DNA of 13,371 bases from Pseudomonadota bacterium (GCA_021829055.1 JAJZCS010000029.1:1-13371); one strand, 5' to 3'. Counted from the stretch's first letter, positions 1 through 7,940 are shown. Notes: generated from the sequence alone by a model not told the origin. Numbers and translations are program-made.

Positions 1-474
1 TCGCGCCCTTCACAACGGGACAGGCCTGGTGCTGCCGTTTCAGCCGTGACCGCACTCTCGTCACTGAGACGCTCGGCAACCTGGCCGGACTGGTTGTCCA
101 TCCCGCCAATGTTCAAGATCGCGATGGCGCGCCCGCGGTGCTCAAGTCCCTCCGCACGTGCTACCCGCAGCTGCGGCATGCCTTCGCCAAGAGGGGCTAT
201 GCCGGACCAACTGAACGGATACCTCGACAAAATCGGGAAATGGACCATCCAAACCGTCAAGCGCTCCGACACCGCAGAAGGATTTGAACTCCTGCCGCGC
301 CGATGGGTCGTCAAGAGAACCTTTGCCCGGCTCAGCCGATGCCGCCGCCTCACCAGGGATCTCGAAACAACCATCGCCAGCGCAACCGCAGGGGGGCTCT
401 TCACCCACACTCCCCCCGCTCACAAAAAAAATCGTACGCCAGAGATCGAAATACTACCCTTCAGAGTCAGGGTC
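1..474 (+). pseudogene. IS5-family transposase remnant (3' part, frameshifted)
   Basis: The C-terminal part of an IS5-family (IS427/IS1031-like) DDE transposase can be read, but only by changing frame. The frame beginning at position 3 carries [20 protein letters not shown] and then YAGP near 197-207. The reading then moves to the frame of 46-477, which gives [14 protein letters not shown] and [14 protein letters not shown]. Near 405-415 it moves again, giving [13 protein letters not shown]. The family has VVERTFAWL at the catalytic glutamate; here that codon is AAG (313-315, Lys), so the protein could not be active even if the frames were restored. The 5' part lies outside the window or is lost. 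The first 47 bases do not align clearly with the family. It is a decayed insertion sequence just upstream of pheS. The family call is from motif memory and is firm; the subgroup is less sure. Confidence 0.85.
459..474 (+). repeat. probable right terminal inverted repeat of the IS5-like remnant
   Basis: The bases CTTCAGAGTCAGGGTC follow the transposase remnant by a few codons and end at a TAA (475-477). IS5-family elements of this subgroup often end in a sequence like TTCAGAGTCAGGCTC, so this is the likely right end. The left end is not in the window, so the pair cannot be checked. This is inference from remembered IS ends. Confidence 0.4.
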
Positions 475-647
475 TAAGAAAGCTAACGACATAGCCGTCG
501 ATAACGGTAGGCCTAGAAAAAAGTCCCCTACATCTCCGGCTGGTGCTCGACACGCAATCTCGCGTTGAGATGGGCGTTCTCCCAGCCTATCCACAACGAG
601 TCGCTAAATCATCCTAGTGCTACAGGCGGATATCCTCTTCCGCATGC

Positions 648-676
648 GTCGCAAGCGTTCTTGACTTTTCTATACT
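648..676 (+). promoter_or_regulatory. weak candidate promoter for pheST
   Basis: TATACT at 671-676 resembles a -10 box. Seventeen bases upstream, GTCGCA (648-653) is a poor -35 match. A good-looking TTGACT lies at 661-666, but it is only four bases from TATACT, and 17 bases downstream of it there is no -10. If TATACT is used, the transcript would start about 13 bases before the pheS ATG. No other pheS promoter was evident between the IS remnant and the gene. Confidence 0.2.
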
Positions 677-695
677 TCTGGCATCCCTCACCGGC

Positions 696-1769
696 ATGCA
701 AAGCGAACTCGACCCGATGGAATCGGCCGCTCTTGCCGAAATCGCGGCATCTGCGGATTTGCGGGAACTGGACACCCTGCGTGTGACTCTGCTCGGTAAA
801 GCGGGGACCGTTACCATGGCCCTGAAATCACTCGGAACACTGAAGCCAGAAGCCCGACGCGAGCGAGGGGCCGCAATAAATGCCTTGCGCGATCGCGTTG
901 CCTTGGCAATCGCCGCTAGACGGAATGTTCTGGAAACAGACATTCTCAAGGCCCGCCTCGCGACAGAACGAGTCGATGTGTCGCTGCCGGCGCGCCCAGC
1001 ACCACAGGGGCTGATTCATCCGATTTCGCGCACCCTAGAAGAGCTGACCGCCCTTTTTGGAGCGATGGGCTTTGTTGTCCACGATGGGCCCGACATCGAG
1101 AACGATTGGTACAATTTCGGCGCGCTTAATATCCCAGCACATCATCCGGCCCGGGCAATGATGGACACCTTTTACCTCAAGCCCTCCGGACACGCCCGAC
1201 CCATGGTCCTCCGCACCCACACGTCGCCTTTGCAAATTCGTACCATGTTGAAGGAAAACCCTCCGATCCGCATCATCGTACCAGGCCGGACATATCGCTC
1301 AGACCACGACGCGACGCATAGCCCAATGTTTCACCAATGCGAGGGGCTGGTAATCGATCGCGCAATTACGCTCGGCCATCTCAAGGGGTGCCTAATGGAT
1401 TTCCTGCGCGCCTATTTCGAGCGCCCAAATCTGCGCACGAGGTTCCGCGCCAGCTATTTTCCTTTTACCGAGCCGTCAATCGAAATTGACATTGCCTGGA
1501 ACCGCAGAACTGGAGAAATCGGTGAAGGGTCAGATTGGCTCGAGATTCTTGGTGCCGGAATGGTCCATCCGAACGTGCTTGCCAACTGCGGCATCGATCC
1601 GCGAGAATTTCAAGGGTTCGCTTTCGGAATGGGTGTCGAGCGCATCACGATGCTCAAACACGGCATCCCCGATTTGCGCGCCTTCTACGAAGGCGATATC
1701 CGCTGGCTCACACATTACGGCAGTTCAGCACTCACGCCGGTTGCCCTTCACGAAGGAAGCCCGCGATGA
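696..1769 (+). CDS. pheS: phenylalanine--tRNA ligase alpha subunit
   Basis: This is the catalytic subunit of cytosolic phenylalanyl-tRNA synthetase (class II, alpha2beta2). It activates Phe with ATP and charges tRNA-Phe. The protein has 357 residues, a normal bacterial length. Residues 1-90 form the N-terminal helical arm. Motif 1 starts near HPISRTLEEL (108). THTSPLQIRTM lies at 175-184, the GRTYRSDHDATHSPMFHQ block at 197-214, motif 2 (FRASYFPFTEPS) at 250-261, WLEILGAGMVHP at 281-292 and motif 3 (GFAFGMGVERI) at 307-317. The Ala in GFAFG that shapes the Phe pocket is kept. The ATG at 696 gives a normal N-terminus, but I see no clear Shine-Dalgarno site before it. Its stop overlaps the pheT start (ATGA), which implies coupled translation. 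The usual upstream partners rpmI-rplT are not next to it; a decayed IS is there instead. Confidence 0.97.
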   Translation: MQSELDPMESAALAEIAASADLRELDTLRVTLLGKAGTVTMALKSLGTLKPEARRERGAAINALRDRVALAIAARRNVLETDILKARLATERVDVSLPARPAPQGLIHPISRTLEELTALFGAMGFVVHDGPDIENDWYNFGALNIPAHHPARAMMDTFYLKPSGHARPMVLRTHTSPLQIRTMLKENPPIRIIVPGRTYRSDHDATHSPMFHQCEGLVIDRAITLGHLKGCLMDFLRAYFERPNLRTRFRASYFPFTEPSIEIDIAWNRRTGEIGEGSDWLEILGAGMVHPNVLANCGIDPREFQGFAFGMGVERITMLKHGIPDLRAFYEGDIRWLTHYGSSALTPVALHEGSPR

Positions 1770-4282
1770 AATTCTCGCTTTCATGGCTGATGACGCACCT
1801 GGACACCGACGCCTCTCTTGAGCAAATCATCAAGGTATTGAACGCCATCGGATTGGAAGTGGAGTCAGTCGAAGATCGACGATTATCACTGGCACCATTT
1901 CGCATCGCCCGCGTTATCGAGGCAGTGCCTCATCCGAACGCAGACAGGCTGCGGGTATGCTTGGTCAATACCGGAGACGCACAGGCATCAGTTGTGTGCG
2001 GCGCTCCTAACGCCCGGGGTGGTATGGTCGGTGTGTTCGCACCGCCCGGTACGTTCATTCCGGGAGATAGAAGAATGCTCAAGATGGGTGAGATTCGCGG
2101 CGTACCTTCGGCGGGCATGCTGGTTTCCGCTCGCGAGTTGGGGATCAGCGAAGACCATTCGGAGATCATTGATTTGCCTCCGGATGCACCAGTGGGTGCG
2201 TCTTATGCCGCATGGGCCAAACTGGACGACCCGCTTATCGAAATTTCAGTGACGCCAAATCGCGGCGACGCGCTTTCAGTGCGAGGTGTGGCCCGTGACC
2301 TCGCAGCAGCCGGTCTAGGCATCCTCAGGGCTTGGAGCACGCCCTCTGTTGTCACCAGTGGTCCAAGCAGAATCATATGGAATAATGAGTATCCGGAAGC
2401 CTGTCCCTGGATTCTCGGTCGAACCGTGTCAGGTGTACGCAACGGCGAAAGCCCAGCCTGGTTGAAACAAAGGCTAACGAGCGTAGGACTAAGGCCTGTC
2501 AATGCGCTTGTTGATATTACCAACTTTTTTACTATCGATCTGGGTCGACCATTCCACGTTTTCGATGTCAACAAGCTATCCGGCCGTACACTGACCGTCA
2601 GACGCGGACGCCTGGAAACGTTTCGTGGGCTGCATGGCAAGGATATCATAGCTGGCCTAGATGATTGTGTCATTGCGGATAGTGTTGCCGTGCATTCGTT
2701 AGCTGGAATCATTGGTGGGGAAGCATCAGGGTGCGATGACACTACCAGCGACGTTTTCATCGAATGCGCACTGTTCGACAGAACCCGAATTGCGCTAACG
2801 GGACAGCTAGTTGGCGTTCATTCGGATGCAAGAGCTCGATTCGAGCGCGGAGTTGATCCAAGTCTCCTGCCTGCCGCACTCGATGCTGCTACGGCAATGA
2901 TTCAAGAGATTTGCGGCGGCATGGCGAGCCAAGTGACCGCAGCAGGAACCGAACCGACATGGCAAAGGACCGCCACCTTGAGATTCGTACGCCTGGCCGA
3001 TCTGGGCGGTGCAGTCATCAGCAGTGATCGTTCGGCCGAAATCCTGAACAAGCTCGGATTTGTCACCGTCGAACAAAACGCGGACCACATCATCATCGCA
3101 GTGCCTCCATGGCGTAATGACGTCGCAGTTGTACGTTCCGACTACCGCTTTGATCCTGAACTCTACGATCGGCCCGTGGAAACGGGAATCCTTGATCCTG
3201 CGCCGGAACTCGATGAACGGACACGGCGCATTGCGGCCGAGGGTGCTGCAGCAGTGGCTGCTGAAGTCGATTTGATCGAAGAAGTCCTGCGCATCGACGG
3301 TCTAGATGCTATCCCACCAGTATCCCTTCCCGACCGCCCAGCAGTACCACGAGCCACACTAACACCCCGACAAATCCGAACTGTACGGGCGCGTCGTTTA
3401 CTTGCTTCAAAAGGCCTCACCGAATGCGTGACGTTTAGCTTCTTGGATCATACCACTGCTGCACGGTTCGGCACCGCACCGGAATCTCTCTCCATAAGGA
3501 ATCCCATCGCCAATGATCTGGACCAGATGCGCAACACGCCGCTTGCGACGATTGCACTCGCCGTAGCTCGGAACGTCGCGCGAGGCCTTGCCGATGTCGC
3601 CTTGTTTGAGATCGGCCCTGGTTTCAGCAACCCGGAACCACACGGACAGGCGCTGATTGCTGCCGGCATCCGGGCCGGTGCAACCCCGCTGTCTTGGATC
3701 TCACCATCCCGGCCGGTCGACTTGTGGGACGCGAAGTCGGACGCTATGGCACTTCTTGCATCTCTCGGTATTCCGATTGAATCAATCAAGGTAACAACGG
3801 ATGCGCCTGCACATTACCACCCTGGCCACTCGGGCATTCTACGGCTAGGCCCAAAAATCGTGCTCGGCCAATTCGGCGCCCTGCATCCCACCACACGCAA
3901 CGCGCTTGATCTACCGGCCTCCACAGTAGCATTCGAGGTCTTTCTCGATGCAATTGCCGAACGGAGACCCCGAAAGCGTACCCCTCTGCGACTGGCGCAA
4001 TTCCAGCCATTGCGACGCGATTTCGCCTTCATACTCGATGAAACCATTCCTGCGGAGACCGTGATCCAAGCCGCGAAAACGGCCGGCCGTGAGTTAATCA
4101 GTCATGTGGCAATCTTCGACCGCTACGCGGGCCCGCCGCTCCCTGCCGGAAAGATCTCTCTAGCAATTGCCGTTGTCGTGCAGCCAGTCGAGTCGACTCT
4201 TGGGGAGGACGATATCAGTCATTTCTCAAAAAAGCTGATTGAGGCGGTATGCGACGCGACCGGGGCAACCTTGCGATCCTGA
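1766..4282 (+). CDS. pheT: phenylalanine--tRNA ligase beta subunit
   Basis: This is the 838-residue partner of PheS, needed for tRNA-Phe binding and editing of Tyr-tRNA-Phe. In order it shows an N-terminal region, a tRNA-binding OB fold (about 40-150, HPNADRLRVC at 56), a B3/B4 editing domain (about 215-385, with NALVDITNF and HSDARARFERGVDP), B5 (about 405-515), a catalytic-like core (about 530-725, ECVTFSFL at 553) and a C-terminal anticodon-binding FDX-ACB domain (about 745-838). The start at 1766 is preferred over longer readings in the same frame because it has AAGGAAG at 1753-1759, overlaps the pheS stop by four bases, and gives the family N-terminus MKFSLSWL. B5 is interrupted after PWRNDV by about 45 extra residues (454-498) before AEVDLIEEVLRI. 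I recall a related segment in Acetobacteraceae PheT. The frame is open throughout. No clear terminator lies between the stop and the IS at 4381. Confidence 0.97.
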   Translation: MKFSLSWLMTHLDTDASLEQIIKVLNAIGLEVESVEDRRLSLAPFRIARVIEAVPHPNADRLRVCLVNTGDAQASVVCGAPNARGGMVGVFAPPGTFIPGDRRMLKMGEIRGVPSAGMLVSARELGISEDHSEIIDLPPDAPVGASYAAWAKLDDPLIEISVTPNRGDALSVRGVARDLAAAGLGILRAWSTPSVVTSGPSRIIWNNEYPEACPWILGRTVSGVRNGESPAWLKQRLTSVGLRPVNALVDITNFFTIDLGRPFHVFDVNKLSGRTLTVRRGRLETFRGLHGKDIIAGLDDCVIADSVAVHSLAGIIGGEASGCDDTTSDVFIECALFDRTRIALTGQLVGVHSDARARFERGVDPSLLPAALDAATAMIQEICGGMASQVTAAGTEPTWQRTATLRFVRLADLGGAVISSDRSAEILNKLGFVTVEQNADHIIIAVPPWRNDVAVVRSDYRFDPELYDRPVETGILDPAPELDERTRRIAAEGAAAVAAEVDLIEEVLRIDGLDAIPPVSLPDRPAVPRATLTPRQIRTVRARRLLASKGLTECVTFSFLDHTTAARFGTAPESLSIRNPIANDLDQMRNTPLATIALAVARNVARGLADVALFEIGPGFSNPEPHGQALIAAGIRAGATPLSWISPSRPVDLWDAKSDAMALLASLGIPIESIKVTTDAPAHYHPGHSGILRLGPKIVLGQFGALHPTTRNALDLPASTVAFEVFLDAIAERRPRKRTPLRLAQFQPLRRDFAFILDETIPAETVIQAAKTAGRELISHVAIFDRYAGPPLPAGKISLAIAVVVQPVESTLGEDDISHFSKKLIEAVCDATGATLRS

Positions 4283-4380
4283 CGTCGCGATACCGTTATC
4301 TATCGGACAGGAACGTACCTGGCAGAGGCTGTCAGATGGCGGCGGTAAAAACCAAGCAAGAAAAGAACTCTTTTAACTTA

Positions 4381-4391
4381 GAGTCTTTTTC
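4381..4391 (+). repeat. left terminal inverted repeat of the IS630 element
   Basis: GAGTCTTTTTC directly follows a TA at 4379-4380. It matches the reverse complement of 5091-5101 except at one base. Weaker similarity continues inward for about ten more bases. Confidence 0.85.
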
Positions 4392-4472
4392 TGTTGATCT
4401 GAATTGTTTTGTGATTCTGGCGCGGTTGAAAATCTGAGTCAAGCTTATTGCTGGATCGGAGGTCAGCATGTG

Positions 4473-5088
4473 ATGGGTCGACACTATTCGAATGATCTGA
4501 GGGAACGCGTTGCGGCGGCTGTTTTGGCTGGGCGCTCGTGCCGTGAGGTAGCGGCGTTGTTTTCGGTGAGCGTTGCGAGTGCGGTGAAGTGGTCGCAGCG
4601 TCTGCGGCAGACGGGCAGTGCGGCGGCGCGGCCGGTCACTGCAAGGTGCGCCCTTGCTCGCGAAAGTTCCCCATGGTCACTGGAAAACTCTGACCTTCCT
4701 GGCGGCCCTGCGGTCAGACCGCCTCGACGCCCCATTTGTCCTCGACGGGCCGATCAACGGCAAAAGCTTTGCCGCCTACATCAAGCAAATGCTGGTGCCG
4801 ACCTCGTCACCAGGCGATATCGTCATCATGGACAATCTCGGCAGCCATACAAGCCCAGCGGTGCGCAAAGCCATTCGCGAAGCTGGCGCCAAACTCCTGT
4901 TCCTGCCACCCTACAGCCCAGACCTGAACTCCATCGAGCAGGTCTTCGCCAAGCTCAAAACCCTGCTCCACAAGGCTGCAGAGCGCACCGTCGAGGCAAC
5001 TTGGAAACGCATCGGCACGTTGCTCAACGAGTTCAAACCACAGGAATGCGCAAATTATCCCAGAAACTCAGGATATGCGTCAAATTAG
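4473..5088 (+). pseudogene. IS630-family transposase, internal deletion and frame change
   Basis: The N-terminal part starts at ATG 4473, ten bases after GGAGG (4458-4462). It encodes MGRHYSNDLRERV...SCREVAALFSVS...VKWSQRLRQTGSAA, the helix-turn-helix region of IS630 transposases. Near 4634-4650 the sequence jumps to the C-terminal half in another frame: GAPLLAKVPHGHWKT, then IVIMDNLGSH (second catalytic Asp), SPDLNSIEQVFAKLK (catalytic Glu), and PQECANY...NSGY before the stop at 5086-5088. The missing middle, about 110 residues by comparison with the family, includes the first catalytic Asp, usually in a FIDE motif. The product cannot be an active DDE enzyme. From 4473 the reading frame runs past the junction into unrelated codons and would continue beyond the element to 5237. 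Confidence 0.9.
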
Positions 5089-5090
5089 GT

Positions 5091-5101
5091 GAAAGAGACT
5101 C
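5091..5101 (-). repeat. right terminal inverted repeat of the IS630 element
   Basis: GAAAGAGACTC ends next to a TA at 5102-5103. It pairs with 4381-4391 at ten of eleven positions. The transposase stop codon is only two bases inside it. Confidence 0.85.
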
Positions 5102-5103
5102 TA

Positions 5104-5344
5104 GGGATGATATTCCCCCGCGCGCGCCAAAAGTCAGCCTCAGAGCACCCGCAAACAAGCTTGCGTCTTCTTCATCGGGCCATGTGACATGGCGCATCAA
5201 ACGCGACCAAAGGGAAGCACCGTTCGTAGGACAGTGAACTAACGCAGAATGCGTCCGTCAAGATGCTACCGCCACCGGCGGTAGTGCAATTTTCGTGATC
5301 GATCCGCTGGCCTTAACAGACCGTGACAACCTTGGACCGCTTCC
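5104..5344. other. gene-free gap between the IS630 element and rplQ
   Basis: No convincing coding frame is seen on either strand. The gap contains four inverted repeats: CGCAA/TTGCG (5150-5154 and 5161-5165), GCCATGT-G-ACATGGC (5179-5193), ACGCA/TGCGT (5242-5254) and CTACCGCC/GGCGGTAG (5266-5284). Since pheST and the ribosomal operon run towards each other here, this is where transcription from both sides should end. Confidence 0.6.
5264..5293 (+). terminator. candidate terminator hairpin between convergent operons
   Basis: CTACCGCC (5266-5273) pairs perfectly with GGCGGTAG (5277-5284) around a three-base loop, and two G-U pairs could extend the stem in RNA. On the plus strand it is followed by TGCAATTTT, a short T run, as expected for a terminator of the pheST/IS side. 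On the minus strand the downstream bases are CATCTTG, a poor T run, so its use by rplQ transcripts is less sure. Confidence 0.5.
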
Positions 5345-5773
5345 TTAAGCAGCTTCCTCTTCCTCGTCGTTGCCTTTGGGTTGATCCGGCCCGCTGTCAA
5401 CACCTTTTGCAACAGGGTCACGATCGACGAGTTCAATCACTGCCATTTCGGCCGCATCACCGTAACGTATGCCAGCCTTCAGTACCCGACAGTAACCACC
5501 ATTGCGCGCCTTATAGCGTTCGGCAATCGGCCCCATCAGTTTACCAACGATCACCTCGTCACGGAGCATCGCGTGAGCTTGGCGGCGGGCTGGCAAGCCG
5601 CCAGTTTTGCCAAGTGTAATCAGCTTTTCAACCACAGGCCGCAATTCTTTTGCCTTTGGTAAGGTCGTGGTAATCTGTTCGTGCTTGATTAGGGCAGCAG
5701 CCAGGTTCCGAAACATCGCCGCGCGATGCGACGAAGTTACACCCAATTTCCGCCCTGTAACACCGTGACGCAT
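5345..5773 (-). CDS. rplQ: 50S ribosomal protein L17
   Basis: L17 is a large-subunit protein near the exit-tunnel side of the ribosome. The 142 residues begin [17 protein letters not shown], the family signature, followed by [36 protein letters not shown]. The conserved end of the fold is [28 protein letters not shown], and a short acidic tail (DEEEE) follows. The start ATG has GGAG about eight bases upstream. It is the last gene of the alpha operon, 56 bases after rpoA. Downstream lie the dyad-rich gap and the IS630 element. Nothing suggests damage. Confidence 0.97.
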   Translation of the reverse strand: MRHGVTGRKLGVTSSHRAAMFRNLAAALIKHEQITTTLPKAKELRPVVEKLITLGKTGGLPARRQAHAMLRDEVIVGKLMGPIAERYKARNGGYCRVLKAGIRYGDAAEMAVIELVDRDPVAKGVDSGPDQPKGNDEEEEAA

Positions 5774-5794
5774 GGCTTTACTCCGGCTCGTAGA

Positions 5795-5815
5795 TAGCGC
5801 TTCTCGGGAGCGCTA
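5795..5815 (-). promoter_or_regulatory. hairpin in the rpoA-rplQ spacer
   Basis: TAGCGCT (5795-5801) and AGCGCTA (5809-5815) form a perfect 7-bp inverted repeat with a 7-base loop. No T run follows on the minus strand, so it does not look like a terminator. It sits about 20 bases before the rplQ start and could affect mRNA processing or translation of rplQ. Its function is unknown. Confidence 0.4.
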
Positions 5816-5829
5816 CCGGTTACTACATT

Positions 5830-6864
5830 TTAGAATGGCTGATCTGAACGTCTGATAAGGTCCTCAATATTTTCTGGCGGCCAATCAGGCACATGCATAC
5901 CAAGATTCAGATTCATCGCGGCCAGCACTTCTTTGATCTCGTTCAGAGATTTGCGACCAAAGTTTGGCGTCCGAAGCATTTCTTGCTCGGTCTTCTGCAC
6001 CAAATCGCCGATGTAGATGATATTATCGTTCTTTAAACAGTTGGCCGAACGAACAGACAATTCCAGTTCATCGACTTTACGCAGCAGATTTGCATTAAAA
6101 GGAAGCTCGGCACGCGGCTCTTCAGCACGCAGGCGCTGAGGTTCCTCAAAGTTAACAAACATACCTAGTTGGTCTTGCAGGATCCGCGCCGCGAGCGCGA
6201 CCGCATCTTCTGGTGTAACCGTGCCATTAGTCTCCACTTGAAGAATCAATCGGTCATAGTCAGTAACTTGACCAACGCGGGTCGGCTCAATCCGGTAGGC
6301 GACACGGTGAACAGGCGAATAAATTGCGTCAACCGGCATCAGGCCGATAGGAGCATCTTCGGGCCGATTCGCCGACGCCGGCACATAGCCGCGGCCGATA
6401 TCGACCGTAAATTCCATCCCCAGCGTGGCTCCGTCGTCAAGCGTACAGAGTACCAGCTCAGGATTCATGATCTCGATATCCCCAGAGACCTGAATCTGCC
6501 CAGCCGTCACCTCTCCCGGCCCTTTGGCGGTCAAGGACAAGCGCTTGGTCCCTTCGCCGTGCATCCGCACGGCAATCTGCTTAATATTTAGCACGATGTC
6601 AGTTACGTCTTCACGCACACCTGGAATCGCGGCGAACTCATGCAGGACGCCATCGATTCGAACCGAGGTCACAGCGGCCCCTTGCAGCGAAGACAATAGA
6701 ATCCGCCGCAAAGCATTGCCAAGCGTCGCCCCAAAACCGCGTTCCAGCGGTTCGGCTATAATGGTCGCAACCCGCATCGCATCTGCGCCAGGTTCGACAT
6801 CGAGTTTTTCCGGCTTACGCAATAGTTGCCAGTTACGTTGCAAGACGAGATGGCTGTCCCTCAT
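5830..6864 (-). CDS. rpoA: DNA-directed RNA polymerase alpha subunit
   Basis: This 344-residue subunit dimerises to start RNA polymerase assembly and contacts promoter UP elements and activators. The N-terminal domain (about 12-240) has the dimer and beta-contact motif [20 protein letters not shown] at 40-59 and [13 protein letters not shown] at 83-95. A linker leads to the C-terminal domain (about 255-325): [18 protein letters not shown], where Arg272 corresponds to the DNA-binding Arg265 of E. coli, then [19 protein letters not shown] and [10 protein letters not shown]. The ATG at 6862-6864 has GGAGG eight bases upstream. The family usually starts nearer VLQRNW, but no start codon exists there, so the short MRDSHL lead is probably real. 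It follows rpsK by 93 bases, the normal alpha operon order. Confidence 0.97.
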   Translation of the reverse strand: MRDSHLVLQRNWQLLRKPEKLDVEPGADAMRVATIIAEPLERGFGATLGNALRRILLSSLQGAAVTSVRIDGVLHEFAAIPGVREDVTDIVLNIKQIAVRMHGEGTKRLSLTAKGPGEVTAGQIQVSGDIEIMNPELVLCTLDDGATLGMEFTVDIGRGYVPASANRPEDAPIGLMPVDAIYSPVHRVAYRIEPTRVGQVTDYDRLILQVETNGTVTPEDAVALAARILQDQLGMFVNFEEPQRLRAEEPRAELPFNANLLRKVDELELSVRSANCLKNDNIIYIGDLVQKTEQEMLRTPNFGRKSLNEIKEVLAAMNLNLGMHVPDWPPENIEDLIRRSDQPF

Positions 6865-6957
6865 CGTTCAATCCTCCGCTCGGGGGCAAACGCGGCCGAC
6901 CCTTGCCGTTCAAACATTCTGCTATCGTCCACGCGAATAATGTGGACCGAGCCGCAG

Positions 6958-7350
6958 TCAGACGCGTCGACGCTTGCGCGGCCGACATCCATTGTGCGGA
7001 ATAGGCGTCAAATCCCGAATCGCCGTAATCGAAAAGCCCACCGATTGCAGCGCCCGCAACGCGCTCTCGCGACCGGCACCAGGGCCACTGACTTCGATTT
7101 CCAACATTTCCATACCATGCTCCCGCGCTTTCCGCCCCGCATCCTCCGCGGCAACCTGAGCTGCATACGGTGTCGATTTCCGACTTCCCTTAAAGCCTTG
7201 GCTGCCAGCAGACGACCACGAAATAGCATTGCCCTGGGCATCCGAGATCGTCACAATCGTGTTATTGAAACTTGCCAGTACATGAGCGACGCCAGAGCTA
7301 ATATTTTTACGCTCCTTGCGGCGCGGGCGGGCGGTCGCGGGTTTTGCCAT
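6958..7350 (-). CDS. rpsK: 30S ribosomal protein S11
   Basis: S11 lies on the platform of the 30S subunit and helps form the site where mRNA and tRNA meet. The 130 residues have a basic N-terminus ([10 protein letters not shown]), then [49 protein letters not shown], and the conserved end [23 protein letters not shown] precedes the ATG as a plausible ribosome site. The gene lies 57 bases after rpsM and 93 before rpoA. It appears complete. Confidence 0.98.
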   Translation of the reverse strand: MAKPATARPRRKERKNISSGVAHVLASFNNTIVTISDAQGNAISWSSAGSQGFKGSRKSTPYAAQVAAEDAGRKAREHGMEMLEIEVSGPGAGRESALRALQSVGFSITAIRDLTPIPHNGCRPRKRRRV

Positions 7351-7407
7351 GATCGATCCTGTGTTCCATATCTAACTGTGGGCGTCACGCCCAGCTACGT
7401 TCACGCG

Positions 7408-7785
7408 TTAGCGCGCCACCTTTTTCTTGCCGGCAATCGCCACCGCCTTCCCTTTACGGGTACGCGCATTCGTGTGCGTTCGCTGCCCGCGTACAGGCAA
7501 TCCCTTACGATGACGCAAACCACGATAGCAGCCAAGGTCAACCAAGCGCTTGACGTTCATAGCCACCTCGCGGCGCAAGTCGCCTTCAACACGGTAGTCA
7601 CGATCAATCAACTCACGAATCTTAAGGATTTCGTCATCAGAAAGTTGATTGACCCGCTTATCGTCGGCAATGCCTAAGACAGCGCAAATATCCCGCGCTT
7701 TTGCCGGGCCAATACCGTAGATATAGCGTAAGCTGATCAGTACACGCTTGTTGGACGGGATATTCACGCCGGCAATACGCGCCAC
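7408..7785 (-). CDS. rpsM: 30S ribosomal protein S13
   Basis: S13 is on the head of the 30S subunit and contacts the 50S subunit and tRNA. I take the GTG at 7783-7785 as the start. It gives [14 protein letters not shown], the family N-terminus, and 125 residues, and lies eight bases after GAGGAG. A TTG two codons upstream is only two bases from that site and is unlikely. Conserved parts include [53 protein letters not shown] and the basic tail. The gene opens the alpha part of the operon. The 254-base space from adk is long and may hold its own promoter. Confidence 0.96.
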   Translation of the reverse strand: MARIAGVNIPSNKRVLISLRYIYGIGPAKARDICAVLGIADDKRVNQLSDDEILKIRELIDRDYRVEGDLRREVAMNVKRLVDLGCYRGLRHRKGLPVRGQRTHTNARTRKGKAVAIAGKKKVAR

Positions 7786-7793
7786 GCTCAAAA

Positions 7794-7799
7794 CTCCTC
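7794..7799 (-). promoter_or_regulatory. ribosome binding site that sets the rpsM start
   Basis: On the minus strand this reads GAGGAG. It is eight bases from the GTG at 7785 but only two from the upstream in-frame TTG at 7791, so it supports the GTG start. Confidence 0.7.
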
Positions 7800-7940
7800 A
7801 AACACCTGCGGTTAAACCGGGACGGGTTAAATGTCTGGACGAAGCCCCCTCCGCACCGCTTAACCAAGGTAGGTCAGAGACAGCACAGGATACGGGCGGA
7901 ATAAAGCACGGCGCCACCGGTTGGAGGCACCGTTGTTGTT

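Larger units (their letters stand above)
4381..5101 (+). mobile_element. IS630-family element, internally deleted (721 bp)
   Basis: The ends are inverted repeats: GAGTCTTTTTC at 4381-4391 and GAAAGAGACTC at 5091-5101, ten of eleven bases matching as a pair. Each end is next to a TA (4379-4380 and 5102-5103), the target duplication typical of IS630/Tc1-mariner elements. Inside are the first 50 or so and the last 145 or so residues of one transposase, joined by a deletion near 4634-4650. A full IS630 of this type is about 1.0-1.1 kb, so I estimate 300-400 bp are missing. The element lies between pheT and the convergent rplQ end, disrupts no gene I can recognise, and cannot move by its own transposase. 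Confidence 0.9.

Noticed and set aside
565..786. Frame upstream of pheS with a Phe/aromatic run (FLTFLYFW, 658-681) resembling a phe leader peptide
   Set aside because: No close start codon with a ribosome site, no stop before pheS and no attenuator hairpin follow, so three Phe codons in eight are probably chance.
2203..2760. 185-codon open frame on the minus strand within pheT
   Set aside because: It lies wholly opposite a well-supported pheT domain and shows no recognisable protein.
6826..7677. Long plus-strand open frame opposite rpoA, rpsK and rpsM
   Set aside because: It is antisense to three well-recognised genes, has no family motifs and crosses gene boundaries.
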